NCBI GenBank assembly: GCA_016711205.1
Contig: JADJTM010000001.1
Location: forward strand, 434,001 to 498,000
Length of the DNA stretch: 64,000 nucleotides
Direction: 5' to 3'
Origin: Micropruina sp.
GTDB lineage: Bacteria > Actinomycetota > Actinomycetes > Propionibacteriales > Propionibacteriaceae
Shown here: positions 36,398 through 45,333 of the stretch, in pieces
Numbering within the stretch: the stretch's first letter is position 1
Layout: each line of letters opens with the position of its first letter
Made by a program: the position numbers and the translations under genes
Notes under the pieces: model-generated
The model's input: the letters and a program-made list of their open reading frames with translations, nothing else
Database searches by the model: none
Told to the model about the DNA's origin: nothing

Positions 36398-37709
36398 TGG
36401 AGTTGACCCCTTAACCCGGACACCGTCTTGGCGGGTTCCCTTGTCGGGGGCCGCCGGAGAGGATGTCCTCAATGGGAACGACGAAGAAGCGGAACACTTA
36501 CACGCCGGAGTATCGGCGGGAGGCTGCGCATCTGGTGCTCGACACCGGCCGGACGATCACGGCGGTCGCCGCCGAGATCAGGGTCGGTGAGCAACTGTTG
36601 GGCCGCTGGGTCCAGCAGGAACGCGACCGGATAGGTGCGCCACCCGAGGCGCCGTTGGATGCCAGTGAGCGGGCCGAACTGGACCGGCTTCGCCGGGAGA
36701 ACACCGAGTTGCGGCTGGACAACGAGTTCCTGGGAAAAGCCGCAGCCTTCTTCGCAGCGAAGAACACTCCCGGCAGGGAGCGCTTCGAGGTGATCGATGC
36801 GGAGAAGGCGAACTACACGATCAGCCGGATGTGCCGGCTGCTCAAGGTTGATCGGCGCCGCTACTACGAATGGGTCGCACGGCGGGCTGCCGGGCCGTCG
36901 CCGGCCGAGCAGCGGCGGACCGAGTTGACCGGCAAGATCGTCGAGTTCCACAAGGCCTCTGATGGCACCTACGGGGCCCAGGATCCTGCACGACCTGCGT
37001 GAGGCTGGCGAGACGGTGTCAGTCAAAACGGTCGCGAAATGCATGCGGCAAGCCGAGATAGCCGGGATCAGCCCACGCACCTGGCATCCGCCACCACCGT
37101 GCCCGGCCCGAACCCGGACCCGGCACCCGACCTGGTCAAACGTGTCTTCGACCAAGGCCGACGCGATCTCGCCTGGTTCTCCGACATCACCTATCTGGCC
37201 ACCGGCCAGGGCTGGGCATATCTGTGCACCGTCCGAGACGGGCACACCCGACGAGTGTTGGGCCGTACCGTCGCCGACCACCTCCGCGCCGACCTCGTCG
37301 AAGACGCCCTGCGCCAAGCCGTCGCCCTGCGTGGCCAGCTGCCCCGAAAGGTCATCTTCCACGCCGACCGAGGCTGCCAATACACCAGCAAACAAATCGC
37401 CAAGCTGGCCGGCGAACTCGACCTGCTCCGCTCGATGGGCCGCACCGGGGTGTGCTGGGACAACGCAGCCGCCGAATCGTTCTGGTCAACGTTCAAAAAC
37501 GAGTACTACCACCGCCACGTGTTCGCCACCATCAGCGATGCCCGCCGCGGCGCCTACACCTGGATCGACGCCTGGTACAACGCCCGCCGACGACACTCCA
37601 GCATCGGCTACCTCAGCCCACTACAGTACGAACACCAGCTGGCCACCCAGGCGACCAACCCGGCCGCCTGACCAAACAACCACCTGTCCGGCATCAAGGG
37701 TCATCTCCA
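36398..37709 (+). mobile_element. IS3-family insertion sequence A
   Basis: About 1.3 kb. The left end TGGAGTTGACCCCTTAACCC and the right end (complement reading TGGAGATGACCCTTGATGCC) are imperfect terminal inverted repeats of about 25 bp. GAAG precedes the left end (36394-36397) and follows the right end (37710-37713), a 4-bp target duplication within the 3-4 bp typical of the family. Contains one transposase region read in two frames. Confidence 0.85.
36472..37671 (+). pseudogene. IS3-family transposase (OrfA-OrfB), frame-disrupted
   Basis: The first part (36472-37002) encodes the OrfA helix-turn-helix and leucine-rich region (TPEYRREAAHLVLDTGRTITAV, LRRENTELRLDNEFLGKAAAF). It runs on in the same frame into the start of OrfB (YTISRMCRLLKVDRRRYYEW). 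At about 36975 the conserved TYGAPRILHDLREAG continues in the +1 frame, and at about 37090 the protein returns to the first frame for the catalytic domain (WFSDITYLATGQGWAYLC, IFHADRGCQYTS, WDNAAAESFWSTFKNE; Asp, Asp, Glu of DDE). So two opposite small indels isolate about 38 codons. The element may be inactive unless these are sequence errors. An alternative start is the ATG at 36463. Confidence 0.75.
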
Positions 37710-37716
37710 GAAGTTG

Positions 37717-38766
37717 TCAACCTGGTGTGGACAGTTCGCGAGTGTTGATGCCGGTGGGTCCGACGGTGGGGGCTCGGGGTGCTTGTCGGAAGCGGTTGGG
37801 GTGTGCGGCGTGGTAGGCGTCGAGTTGTGCTTGCCGTCGGGCTTGGTCGGTGGCGACGGTGCCGTGGTAGACGGCAGCCGGGGTGTAGTAGCCGATGCCG
37901 GAGTGTCTGTGGTGGTTGGCGTATCGATCGAGGAAAGCTTGTGTCCAGGCGCGGGCGTGGTCGATGTCATCGAACCGGGGTGGGTGGTCGATGTCGTATT
38001 TGATGGTTTTAAACATGGATTCGGAAAACGGGTTGTCGTTGCTGACGCGCGGACGGGAGAACGATCCGGTGACGTGGTGGTCGTTGAAGACGCCGGCCAG
38101 GTCGGCTGAGCGCATCGCGGAGCCGTTATCGGCATGGACGACATCCACGTGGCCGTGTTGCTGGAACGCGCGCCGGAAGAGCCTTTTGGCGGCGTGGCTG
38201 GTGGTAGTGGGTTCGATCAGCCAGCCGGTCGGGAAGCGAGAGTAGACGTCGAGGATCAGCATCAACTGGTAACACTCGAGGCCTTCTGGGCCGCCGCACA
38301 ACTCGGTCGCGTCCCAGGACCACAGTTGGTTCGGTCGGAACGCCTGCGCGGTCGGAGCGGGCCGTTTCCGGCGTGATCCGCTGCCTTGGCTCCGTTGCCG
38401 GCGGCGATCCCCGACCAGGTTCTCGGATCGGGCGATCCGGTAGAACGTGGCTTGCGAACAGCTCACCTGCCCGGCATCGAAACTGCGCCAATAGGTTTGC
38501 ACGACCGACAGCTCGGCGTATTCATCCGCCACCAGCGACTCGATCACTTGGGCCCGCTCGGCCTCGGCCAGGGCCGCCGGCTGGTGCCGGTCACGATGCG
38601 GCACCGGCTCCGGCACCCGCCGATCGTGACAATAACCCCTGGTCAACCGATAGAAAGAGGCGCGTGGCAGGCCAGTGACACGACAGGCTCGGCTAATCGT
38701 CCAGCCCGCCGTCGTTGACAGCGCTGAGACCGCGTCGGTCAGGACAACTTGAGCCGCTTCAGCCAT
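37717..38766 (-). CDS. IS3-family transposase OrfB (DDE)
   Basis: 349-residue integrase-type transposase. N-terminal helix-turn-helix (TISRACRVTGLPRASFYRL), then the rve-type DDE domain: NQLWSWDATELCG (Asp), VDVVHADNGSAMRS (Asp) and VSNDNPFSESMFKTIKY (Glu). Begins at ATG 38766 inside the end of OrfA (28-bp overlap) in a different frame, as usual for IS3 elements, where frameshifting or reinitiation makes the fused product. I see no typical A6G slippery site. Stop lies within the terminal repeat. Confidence 0.92.
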   Translation of the reverse strand: MAEAAQVVLTDAVSALSTTAGWTISRACRVTGLPRASFYRLTRGYCHDRRVPEPVPHRDRHQPAALAEAERAQVIESLVADEYAELSVVQTYWRSFDAGQVSCSQATFYRIARSENLVGDRRRQRSQGSGSRRKRPAPTAQAFRPNQLWSWDATELCGGPEGLECYQLMLILDVYSRFPTGWLIEPTTTSHAAKRLFRRAFQQHGHVDVVHADNGSAMRSADLAGVFNDHHVTGSFSRPRVSNDNPFSESMFKTIKYDIDHPPRFDDIDHARAWTQAFLDRYANHHRHSGIGYYTPAAVYHGTVATDQARRQAQLDAYHAAHPNRFRQAPRAPTVGPTGINTRELSTPG

Positions 38767-39203
38767 GACGCGTACTCGGTCGCGGACATCAACGCCGGCG
38801 GGATCTGCGAATCCGGTTCCGAGCTCGTCGTGATCCCCTCCAAGAGCTCGAACGCTTTTCCCAGGATCTCGGTTGCCGCTTCGGCCTGAGCGGTCTTGCG
38901 CCGCAGCGTTTCATTCTCGGCCCGCAATCGAGCCAACTCGGCACGCATCTGACCCACATCCGAGCGGCTCGCCACCCGCTGCTGAGACTGCTCCAGCTCG
39001 CCGTTATCCCGCGCCCGCACCCACGCATAGACGGTGTTCCGATCCAGTCCGTACTCCCGCAATAGCCGCGTCTTCGCACCCCGCTCAACGCACCCATCCC
39101 ACGCGCGCAAGAACTCCACCCGAAACTCCAACGAAAAGCGTCGATGCCCCCCAGCCGACATCCCCGGCTCCACACTGATCTGACCCACGCCCTGCCCTCC
39201 CAC
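38739..39203 (-). CDS. IS3-family transposase OrfA
   Basis: 154 residues from the upstream GTG, or 140 from the internal ATG at 39161 (MSAGGHRRFSLEFRVEFLRA), which is the more usual OrfA beginning. Helix-turn-helix (AKTRLLREYGLDRNTVYAW) followed by a coiled-coil/leucine zipper (MRAELARLRAENETLRRKTAQAEA). Binds the element's ends and pairs with OrfB. Confidence 0.88.
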   Translation of the reverse strand: MGGQGVGQISVEPGMSAGGHRRFSLEFRVEFLRAWDGCVERGAKTRLLREYGLDRNTVYAWVRARDNGELEQSQQRVASRSDVGQMRAELARLRAENETLRRKTAQAEAATEILGKAFELLEGITTSSEPDSQIPPALMSATEYASWLKRLKLS

Positions 39204-39237
39204 TCGCGAACTGTCTCACCCCCAGGTTGACAGCGGG

Positions 39238-39269
39238 GGAGCTTCGCGAGCCCCAAATAGTTCGGCGAG
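39238..39269 (-). repeat. Right arm of the 32-bp imperfect inverted repeat
   Basis: Inverted partner of 36362-36393 with three mismatches. It starts right behind the end of insertion sequence B. Together the two arms show that both insertion sequences sit in the loop region of one former hairpin. Confidence 0.85.
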
Positions 39270-39326
39270 CGCGAAGGTGGCTGGCGGGCCGAGGGTGGGT
39301 CTGCCGCGGTCGGCTATGTTGACGCC

Positions 39327-39782
39327 ATGCGCGTACACATCGCAGCCGATCACGCGGCCTACGATCTGAAAGAATTCCTGGTCAAGGAGCTCACGTCGGC
39401 CGGCTACGACGTGGTCGACCACGGTGCGCACAGCTATGACTCCTCCGACGACTATCCGGTGTTCATCCTGCCCTGCGCCGAAGCTGTCGCGGCCGACCCC
39501 GACAGCCGCGGCATCGTCCTGGGCGGCTCGGGCAACGGCGAGCAGATCGCGGCCAACAAGGTCAAGGGGGTCCGCGCCGGCCTGGCCTACAACACCGTGA
39601 TGGCACGCCTGGCCCGCGAGCACAACGACGCCCGCGTCGTCGCCCTCGGCGGCCGCATGCAGTCGCTCAGCGATGCCCTGGCCACGGTGACCGTGTTTCT
39701 CGAGACGCCCTTCTCGAACGACCCGCGCCACGTCCGGCGCATCGAGATGCTGAACGACTACGAGGACCGGCACGTCCGCTGA
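39327..39782 (+). CDS. rpiB: Ribose-5-phosphate isomerase B
   Basis: 151-residue RpiB/LacA-type isomerase, interconverting ribose 5-phosphate and ribulose 5-phosphate. N-terminal MRVHIAADHAAYDLKEFLV and the phosphate/anion loop VLGGSGNGEQIAANKVKGVRA are typical of the actinobacterial type, which lacks the Cys used as general base in the E. coli enzyme and uses an acidic residue instead. Length normal. Followed after 33 bp by nei on the same strand. Confidence 0.94.
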   Translation: MRVHIAADHAAYDLKEFLVKELTSAGYDVVDHGAHSYDSSDDYPVFILPCAEAVAADPDSRGIVLGGSGNGEQIAANKVKGVRAGLAYNTVMARLAREHNDARVVALGGRMQSLSDALATVTVFLETPFSNDPRHVRRIEMLNDYEDRHVR

Positions 39783-39815
39783 CTCGCGACCCCCTGATCC
39801 GATCCAGGAGCGACC

Positions 39816-40634
39816 ATGCCTGAAGGGCACGTCACCCACCGGCTGGCGGACGGCCTGACCGCCATGTTCGGCGGCCACGCCGTGCGGGTGAGCAGCCCGC
39901 AGGGTCGTTTCGCCGACGAAGCCGCGCTGCTGGACGGTGGTGTGCTGAGCCGGGCGGACGCCTACGGCAAGCACCTCTTCGTCGATTTCGGACCCGACCG
40001 GATCGTGCACATTCACCTGGGCCTGATCGGCAAGCTGTGGCTGATCGACGGTGAACCGACCTCGCCGGCCGGCCCCGACACGCTGCGGTTGCGCATCGCC
40101 CGCGGCCCGCTGAGTGCCGAACTGCGCGGCCCGCAATGGTGCCGGCTGGTCACCGACGAGGCGCGCGACGAGGTGATCGCCGCCTCGGGGGACGATCCGA
40201 TCCGCGACGATTCGACCGGTGAAAAGGCCTGGGCCAAGCTCACCCGGTCGGGACGCAGCATCGCCTCGCTGCTGATGGACCAGTCCGTCACCGCGGGAGT
40301 CGGCAACATCTACCGCGCCGAGGTGCTGTTCCGGCACCGGGTGAACCCGTTCAGGGAAGGACGGAGGATCTCGCGCTGCACCTGGAACGCCATCTGGGCG
40401 GATCTGGTGGTGCTGATGCGCGCCGGGGTCGCCGAGGGCCGCGTCGACACCGTCCGCGAGGCGCATCTGCCCGAGGCGATGGGACGCGAGCCCCGCGTCG
40501 ATCGGCACGGCGGCGAGGTGTACGTCTACCGCCGGGCCGGGCAGCCGTGCCTGGTCTGCGGCACGGCCGTGCGCAGCCAGGTGCTGGAGGGCCGCAACCT
40601 CTACTGGTGCCCGCGTTGCCAACGGCGGCGCTGA
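39816..40634 (+). CDS. Fpg/Nei-family DNA glycosylase (endonuclease VIII type)
   Basis: 272-residue base-excision repair enzyme. After removal of Met, the catalytic Pro and Glu are in PEGHVTHRLADGL; the His after Glu is Nei-like. The helix-two-turn-helix contains SLLMDQSVTAGVGNIYRAEVLF, and the C-terminal zinc finger is CLVCGTAVRSQVLEGRNLYWCPRC. Removes oxidised bases and cleaves the abasic site. ATG at 39816 with AGGAGCGACC upstream. Translationally close to the next gene (4 bp gap). Confidence 0.92.
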   Translation: MPEGHVTHRLADGLTAMFGGHAVRVSSPQGRFADEAALLDGGVLSRADAYGKHLFVDFGPDRIVHIHLGLIGKLWLIDGEPTSPAGPDTLRLRIARGPLSAELRGPQWCRLVTDEARDEVIAASGDDPIRDDSTGEKAWAKLTRSGRSIASLLMDQSVTAGVGNIYRAEVLFRHRVNPFREGRRISRCTWNAIWADLVVLMRAGVAEGRVDTVREAHLPEAMGREPRVDRHGGEVYVYRRAGQPCLVCGTAVRSQVLEGRNLYWCPRCQRRR

Positions 40635-40638
40635 GTCG

Positions 40639-42129
40639 ATGCCGTCGCTGATGCGGTGGGGTGCCTTCGCGGTTGAGGTGGCGCCGGACGGGGCCGGCTT
40701 CCGGCTGCTGCACGGCGTGGACGAGTGGGCGTCCTGCACGCTGGGCGGCATGCGTTCCACCGGACGGTTCAGCGACGACCCGGACGAGGTGGAGCACGGC
40801 TTCGCGCTGCCCGGCGGCAGCTGTTCGGTGCGGCATTCGACCGGCCAGGCCTGGACGATCCGCTGGGCGCTCAGCGCGTCCGAACGGGCCCTTGGTGACC
40901 GGCTCCCCGCGGACCTGCCACGAGTTTCCGATGACGCCCGCCCGGACAGCGCGTGGGACGACGCCTGCAATGTGGCCCCGCCGACCCTGCGGGTTCGGCC
41001 CGGCCCGCACGCCGTCGCGTGGGCGTGGGCGGCCGGCGCCGAGGGCGTGCTGTGCATCGCGCCCCGCCGACGCGCGGCGCCGGTGGTCGGGCTGCGGCTC
41101 ACCGGTGGATGGCTGGACGAGATCCCTGACGGCTTCGCGCTGGCCCCCGACCGGCTGGCCCTGACGCCCGGGAAGCGCTGGGTGGGGTCGCTGCGGGCGG
41201 AGCTGTATCCGGGCCTGAACGCGATCGCCGCCACCCTTCCGGCCTGGCTGGCTCCGCTGGAACTGACCGCCGGCCAGCCCTGGGAGTTCCGTCAGCCCGA
41301 CCAGGCGCTCGTCGTCCACCCGCCGGCCACCACGCGTGCCGAGGGCGACGCCGTCCAGGTGATCGGGGCGGCGGGACGCGCCGGCGTGACGGTGCATTCG
41401 CCGCGCGGCGTGACCTCGTTGACCCTGTCGTTCGCTCCGAGCCTCGACACGCTGCTGGCCGCGGGTGCGTCCACCGTGCTGCGCGCGGACGGTCCGGTCA
41501 CCGCGGCCGCCGGTTTCGTGGTCGCGGAGGCGCTCGGCCGCAGCCTGATCAGCCAGCCGCAGGCGGCGGCCGGGTGGCTCGACGAGCACGACGGGCAGCG
41601 CGACCCCGACCTGCTGGCGATCGCCACCGGCATCGTGCGGGGGCAGCGGGCGGGCCAGCTGCGTCCGGTTCGCGCGGCACTGAAGCGGTTGGCGGTGGTG
41701 CACCCCCAACTCGGGTTCGGACGGGTCGTGATGGCGGGCTGGCTGGCCAGCCTCGCCCTGGGCCACGACGCCGGCGCCGAGGCGGTCCAGCTGCTCACCC
41801 GCTCCAGCGGATCGGACTGGGTGGCCCTCGAACTCAACGTGCTCAACCTGCGCAGCGTCGAGGTGGCCGGCCCGTTGTTCGGCGGGCTGATCAACGCGCT
41901 GGGCGGCGACGTGCCGGGCGAGCCGATCGGGCTGGGTGTCGTCCAGCAGGCCCAGCTGACCGGACTGCTGCAGCTGTGTCCCGAAGAGTGGCCGATGGCG
42001 CAGGACGCCGCCGCCTGCGCGACGAAGAACTCGCGCCGGCTGCTCGCCGCGATCGCCGCCTCGGACTTCGCCGATCCGGACGATCTGGTGGTGCTGGCCT
42101 GGCTGGCGCTGGGGGAGTCGTTGGTCTGA
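40639..42129 (+). CDS. Protein of unknown function
   Basis: 496-residue soluble protein with no signal peptide or membrane helix. The first 240 residues look like beta-rich sequence (WGAFAVEVAPDGAGFRLL, AVAWAWAAGAEGVLCIAP), and the second half is helical with Ala/Leu-rich repeats (FVVAEALGRSLISQPQAAAGWLDEH, VRAALKRLAVVHPQLGFGRVV). Strong G/C third-position bias supports a real gene. Starts 4 bp after nei, so probably co-translated. I recognise no family or motif. Confidence 0.7.
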   Translation: MPSLMRWGAFAVEVAPDGAGFRLLHGVDEWASCTLGGMRSTGRFSDDPDEVEHGFALPGGSCSVRHSTGQAWTIRWALSASERALGDRLPADLPRVSDDARPDSAWDDACNVAPPTLRVRPGPHAVAWAWAAGAEGVLCIAPRRRAAPVVGLRLTGGWLDEIPDGFALAPDRLALTPGKRWVGSLRAELYPGLNAIAATLPAWLAPLELTAGQPWEFRQPDQALVVHPPATTRAEGDAVQVIGAAGRAGVTVHSPRGVTSLTLSFAPSLDTLLAAGASTVLRADGPVTAAAGFVVAEALGRSLISQPQAAAGWLDEHDGQRDPDLLAIATGIVRGQRAGQLRPVRAALKRLAVVHPQLGFGRVVMAGWLASLALGHDAGAEAVQLLTRSSGSDWVALELNVLNLRSVEVAGPLFGGLINALGGDVPGEPIGLGVVQQAQLTGLLQLCPEEWPMAQDAAACATKNSRRLLAAIAASDFADPDDLVVLAWLALGESLV

Positions 42130-42258
42130 CCGAGGCCGGGGCCCGGACGCCGGGACGTACGACTACGGTCCACCGTTGCCCCGATCACGGTCGGGACGCA
42201 GCCGCGGACGTACGCGCCCGCCGTCCGGGCAGCTGCGGCGCGGACGCGTCCAAGACGC

Positions 42259-42288
42259 CGTACCTGCACCTTCGCAGGCGACGTTTTT
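42259..42288 (+). terminator. Rho-independent terminator
   Basis: CCTGC (42263-42267) pairs with GCAGG (42274-42278) over a six-base loop, extended outward by CGT/ACG past small bulges, and followed directly by TTTTT (42284-42288). Position 130 bp after the unknown gene and before mop fits ending the rpiB-nei transcript. Confidence 0.6.
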
Positions 42289-42304
42289 GCTTGTCAGAGC
42301 CGTA

Positions 42305-42330
42305 TTGAGCACTCAGTGATCGGCTAGACT
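42305..42330 (+). promoter_or_regulatory. Possible promoter of the mop gene
   Basis: TAGACT at 42325-42330 is a good actinobacterial -10. TTGAGC at 42305-42310 could be a -35 but with only 14 bp spacing. The ATG follows 32 bp later, with GAAGGGAG as ribosome site. Confidence 0.35.
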
Positions 42331-42362
42331 CGCGGTCATCCAACGCACGAAGGGAGCGCATC

Positions 42363-42575
42363 ATGCGCCTGTCCACCCGCAATCAGCTGCCCGGCACGAT
42401 CGTCTCGATCACCACGGGCGAGGCCATGGCCGTGGTCAAGATCAAGCTCGAAGGCACCGATCATGTGATCACCTCGGCCATCACCAAGGACGCCGCGGAC
42501 GACCTCGGCCTCACCGTCGGCAGCAAGGCCTACGCCCTGGTCAAGGCCACCGAGGTGCAGCTCGCCGTCGACTGA
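42363..42575 (+). CDS. Molbindin (single Mop/TOBE domain)
   Basis: 70-residue protein made of one Mop domain: LSTRNQLPGTIVSITTGEAM, then VKIKLEGTDHVITSAITKDA and KAYALVKATEVQLAVD. Such molbindins bind molybdate or tungstate as oligomers and act as store or buffer in the cytosol. It faces the mod operon, whose modC end lies 29 bp downstream on the other strand, which supports the molybdate role. Confidence 0.92.
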   Translation: MRLSTRNQLPGTIVSITTGEAMAVVKIKLEGTDHVITSAITKDAADDLGLTVGSKAYALVKATEVQLAVD

Positions 42576-42603
42576 TCGCGAACCGTCCCGCCGTCCGGCT
42601 GCG

Positions 42604-43674
42604 TCACAGCGGGTAGATCGTCACCGCGGCTGCCTTGAGTGAATAGGTGACCTCGCGGCCCGGGTAGAGGTCGAGTTCGGCCACCGACAGCGGCGTCACG
42701 TCCGCGGCCAGCGAGTGGCCGTGGTGATCGTCGCCGCGGACCCGCACCAGGTCGCCGCGCGGTTCGAGTTCGATGATGGTGACCGGCAGGCTGTTGCGCG
42801 GGCTGCCCTCGGGCGGATGCGCGAAGATCGACACCGCAGCGGGGGCGAACACCGCGGCCGCCGGCTCACCCGCGCCAGGTACCTCGTCGTCGCGATGGGT
42901 GCCCTGCACGACCAGGCCGGTGTCGGTTCGGACGCCGCCGTCCGCGTACCGTCCGCGCACCAGATTGAGCCCGGCGATGCGGGCGGTGAACCTGGTGCGC
43001 GGGTGGCGAAGCACCTCGTCCGTCGGCCCGGATTCGGCCACTCGGCCCTGATCGAACACGATGATGCGCTCCGACAGCAGCAGGGCGTCCAGCAGGTCGT
43101 GGGTGACCACGACGGTCGCCTGATGCTGCAGCAGCCGTCCGAGCACCCGGCGCAGCAGGGGCGCGACGGCCACGTCGAGTGCGGCCATCGGCTCGTCCAG
43201 CAGCAGCAGTTTGGGCTCGGCGGCCAGCGCACGGGCGATCGCGACCCGCTGTGCCTGCCCGCCGGAGAGCTGGCTCGGACGCCGCTGGGCGAACTCCGTG
43301 ACCCCCACCTGCTCGAGCCACTCCTCGGCCTTCGCGTACGCCTGCGACTTGGACGCTCCGGTGACCCGCGGCCCGAAGGCCACGTTCTCGATCACGCTCA
43401 GATGCGGGAACAGCAGGGGGTCCTGGGCCATCAACGAGATGCCGCGGGCGTGCGGCGCCAGCCAGTGCCGATGGCCCGCGTTGAGGTCGAACAGCCGGGT
43501 GCCGTCCAGGCTTGCCGTGCCCGAATCGGGACGCAGCGTACCGGCCAGTATGTTCAGCAGCGTCGACTTGCCCGACCCGTTGTGGCCCAGCACGGCCACC
43601 CGCTCACCGTCGGCCACCTGCAGCTCGGCGTCGAAGTGCCGCCGCGCCAGCGTGGCTGAGAACTGCAGGCTCAT
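42604..43674 (-). CDS. modC: Molybdate ABC transporter ATP-binding protein
   Basis: 356 residues. Walker [13 protein letters not shown], signature [16 protein letters not shown], Walker [13 protein letters not shown] and H-loop VVVTHD are intact. After about residue 235 come C-terminal segments that look like a TOBE-type domain ([35 protein letters not shown]), as in ModC. Powers molybdate import. Start overlaps the stop of modB by 4 bp. Confidence 0.91.
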   Translation of the reverse strand: MSLQFSATLARRHFDAELQVADGERVAVLGHNGSGKSTLLNILAGTLRPDSGTASLDGTRLFDLNAGHRHWLAPHARGISLMAQDPLLFPHLSVIENVAFGPRVTGASKSQAYAKAEEWLEQVGVTEFAQRRPSQLSGGQAQRVAIARALAAEPKLLLLDEPMAALDVAVAPLLRRVLGRLLQHQATVVVTHDLLDALLLSERIIVFDQGRVAESGPTDEVLRHPRTRFTARIAGLNLVRGRYADGGVRTDTGLVVQGTHRDDEVPGAGEPAAAVFAPAAVSIFAHPPEGSPRNSLPVTIIELEPRGDLVRVRGDDHHGHSLAADVTPLSVAELDLYPGREVTYSLKAAAVTIYPL

Positions 43675-44492
43675 CCGATCGCCCGATCCGAGATGCGGGC
43701 GGTGACCAGGGTGACGGCGACGGCGACCGCGATCAGCACCAGGGACAGGGCGATGGCGGCGTCCGGATCGGTGACCCGCTGCAGGTAGATCTCCAGCGGC
43801 AGCGTGCGCGTGACGCCCTGCAGGCTGCCGGCGAAGGTGAGGGTGGCGCCGAACTCGCCCAGCGCACGGGCGAACGACAACACCGCCGCCGAGACCAGCC
43901 CGGGCAGCACCAGCGGCAACGTGATGCGGCCCAACACCGTGGACGGACGCGCGCCCAGCGTGGCCGCGACCAACTCGTAGCGCCGGCCGACGGTGCGCAA
44001 CGTACCCTCCAACGACACCACCAGAAACGGCAACGCCACGAAGCTCTGCGCAATCACCACCGCGGCGGTCGAGAAAGCGATCTGGATGCCGAACAGGTCC
44101 ATCACCGGGGCGAGCAGCCCCCGCCGTCCGAACGTGTACAGCAGCGCGATGCCGCCCACCACCGGGGGCAGCACCAGCGGCAGCAGCACCAGCGTCCGCA
44201 CCAGCGCCTGCCCGGGGAACTGCTCCCGGGCCAGCACCAACGCCAGCGGAACCCCCAGCACGATGCAGATCACGGTGGAGGCCACCGAGGTCTCCAGGCT
44301 GAGCCGCAGTGCCGCCATGGACGAGTCGCTGGTGATCAACTCGAAGAAGCGCGTCCAGTCGAGCCGGGTGGTCAGCGCGAACAGGGGCAGCACCACCAGG
44401 GTCGCACCGAGCGCGGCCGGCACGAACAGCCAGCGGGGAAGACCCGAGTAGACCCGCGGTGCTCGGCCGCGGGCCTGCTCACCCATCGTCAT
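43671..44492 (-). CDS. modB: Molybdate ABC transporter permease
   Basis: 273-residue inner-membrane subunit with about five to six helices and the EAA loop [22 protein letters not shown] that contacts Mod[24 protein letters not shown] is typical of ModB. Starts at ATG 44492 (or the Met two codons on) 27 bp after modA and overlaps modC. Second structural gene in the operon. Confidence 0.92.
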   Translation of the reverse strand: MTMGEQARGRAPRVYSGLPRWLFVPAALGATLVVLPLFALTTRLDWTRFFELITSDSSMAALRLSLETSVASTVICIVLGVPLALVLAREQFPGQALVRTLVLLPLVLPPVVGGIALLYTFGRRGLLAPVMDLFGIQIAFSTAAVVIAQSFVALPFLVVSLEGTLRTVGRRYELVAATLGARPSTVLGRITLPLVLPGLVSAAVLSFARALGEFGATLTFAGSLQGVTRTLPLEIYLQRVTDPDAAIALSLVLIAVAVAVTLVTARISDRAIG

Positions 44493-44519
44493 CGCGGTGG
44501 ACCGGGTGCGTGGACGGGC

Positions 44520-45302
44520 TCAGTCGGCAGCGCCGAAGCCGGCCGCCTTGAGCACCTGCTGGCCCTCGGCGCTCAGCACCAGGTCGACGAACTCCTGGCC
44601 CAGCTTGGCCTGCGGTCCGTCTTTCAGCGCCGCGATCACGTTGGTGTTGATCGCTTTGGACGATTCCGCGAACTCGATGCCCTTCACGGTCTCGCCGGCC
44701 GCGATCACGTCGGTCTGGTAGACCAAGCCTGCGTCGGCCTCGCCGGCCTGCACCTTCGCCATCACGTCGGTGACCGCCTGCTCTTCGCTGACCGGGGTGA
44801 GTGTGGTGCCGGTGGCCTGTTCGATCTTCTCGGTGGCGGCGCCGCAGGGCACGACCGGCGCGCAGACCACCAGCTTGAGACCCTTCTTGGTCAGGTCGTT
44901 CCACGAGGTGATGCCGGCCGGGTTGTCGGGCGGAACGGCGATGGTCAACTGGTTGGTCGCGTACACCTGGGCGCCGGTGGCTGCCAGCCCGGCGTCGGTC
45001 ACCGTCTTCATGTTCGCCTCGTTGGCGGAGGCGAACGCGTCTGCGGCCGCACCGTTGATGATCTGTTCGGCCAGTGTCTGCGAGCCGGCGAAGTTGAAGG
45101 TGACCTTGACGCCGGCATGGGTGGACTCGAACGCCGTGCCCAACGCGGTGAAGGTCGGCTTCATGGATGCCGCCGCGAACACGGTCAGCGTCGTGCCGCC
45201 GCCCGCGGTGGACGTGCCGGTGGCCGCGGGCGTGGACGCACACCCGGCCAGCGACAGGGCGAGTGCCGTCAGGGCGGCAGCGGCGGTGCAGAGTTTGCGC
45301 AT
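44520..45302 (-). CDS. modA: Molybdate-binding lipoprotein
   Basis: 260-residue periplasmic-type binding protein anchored as a lipoprotein: signal peptide MRKLCTAAAALTALALSLAG with Cys21 in the lipobox LAGC. Mature part starts after a Thr/Gly/Ala linker with LTVFAAASMKPTFTALGTAFE, the ModA oxyanion-binding beginning, and has the VYQTDVIAAG segment. ATG 45302 is set by AAGGAG. Lies between the regulator and modB. Confidence 0.93.
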   Translation of the reverse strand: MRKLCTAAAALTALALSLAGCASTPAATGTSTAGGGTTLTVFAAASMKPTFTALGTAFESTHAGVKVTFNFAGSQTLAEQIINGAAADAFASANEANMKTVTDAGLAATGAQVYATNQLTIAVPPDNPAGITSWNDLTKKGLKLVVCAPVVPCGAATEKIEQATGTTLTPVSEEQAVTDVMAKVQAGEADAGLVYQTDVIAAGETVKGIEFAESSKAINTNVIAALKDGPQAKLGQEFVDLVLSAEGQQVLKAAGFGAAD

Positions 45303-45333
45303 GGACCTCTCCTTCATCTGCTGTTCACGACTG

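Larger units (their letters stand above)
37715..39232 (-). mobile_element. IS3-family insertion sequence B
   Basis: About 1.5 kb, transposase genes on the minus strand. The ends are inverted repeats: TGTCAACCTGGTGTGGACAG at the left, and on the complement of the right end TGTCAACCTGGGGGTGAGAC, both then continuing to AGTTCGCGAGTG. It abuts insertion sequence A with only a few bases between, and no clear target duplication is seen (left flank AAGT, right flank GCGG). Confidence 0.83.

Noticed and set aside
38739..38766. Programmed frameshift site in insertion sequence B
   Set aside because: The OrfA/OrfB overlap has no A-rich slippery heptamer or clear downstream hairpin, so I only note the overlap.
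42130..42362. Possible molybdenum-cofactor riboswitch upstream of mop
   Set aside because: Only a terminator-like hairpin and a promoter were found; the leader after the likely -10 is about 25 nt, too short for that RNA.
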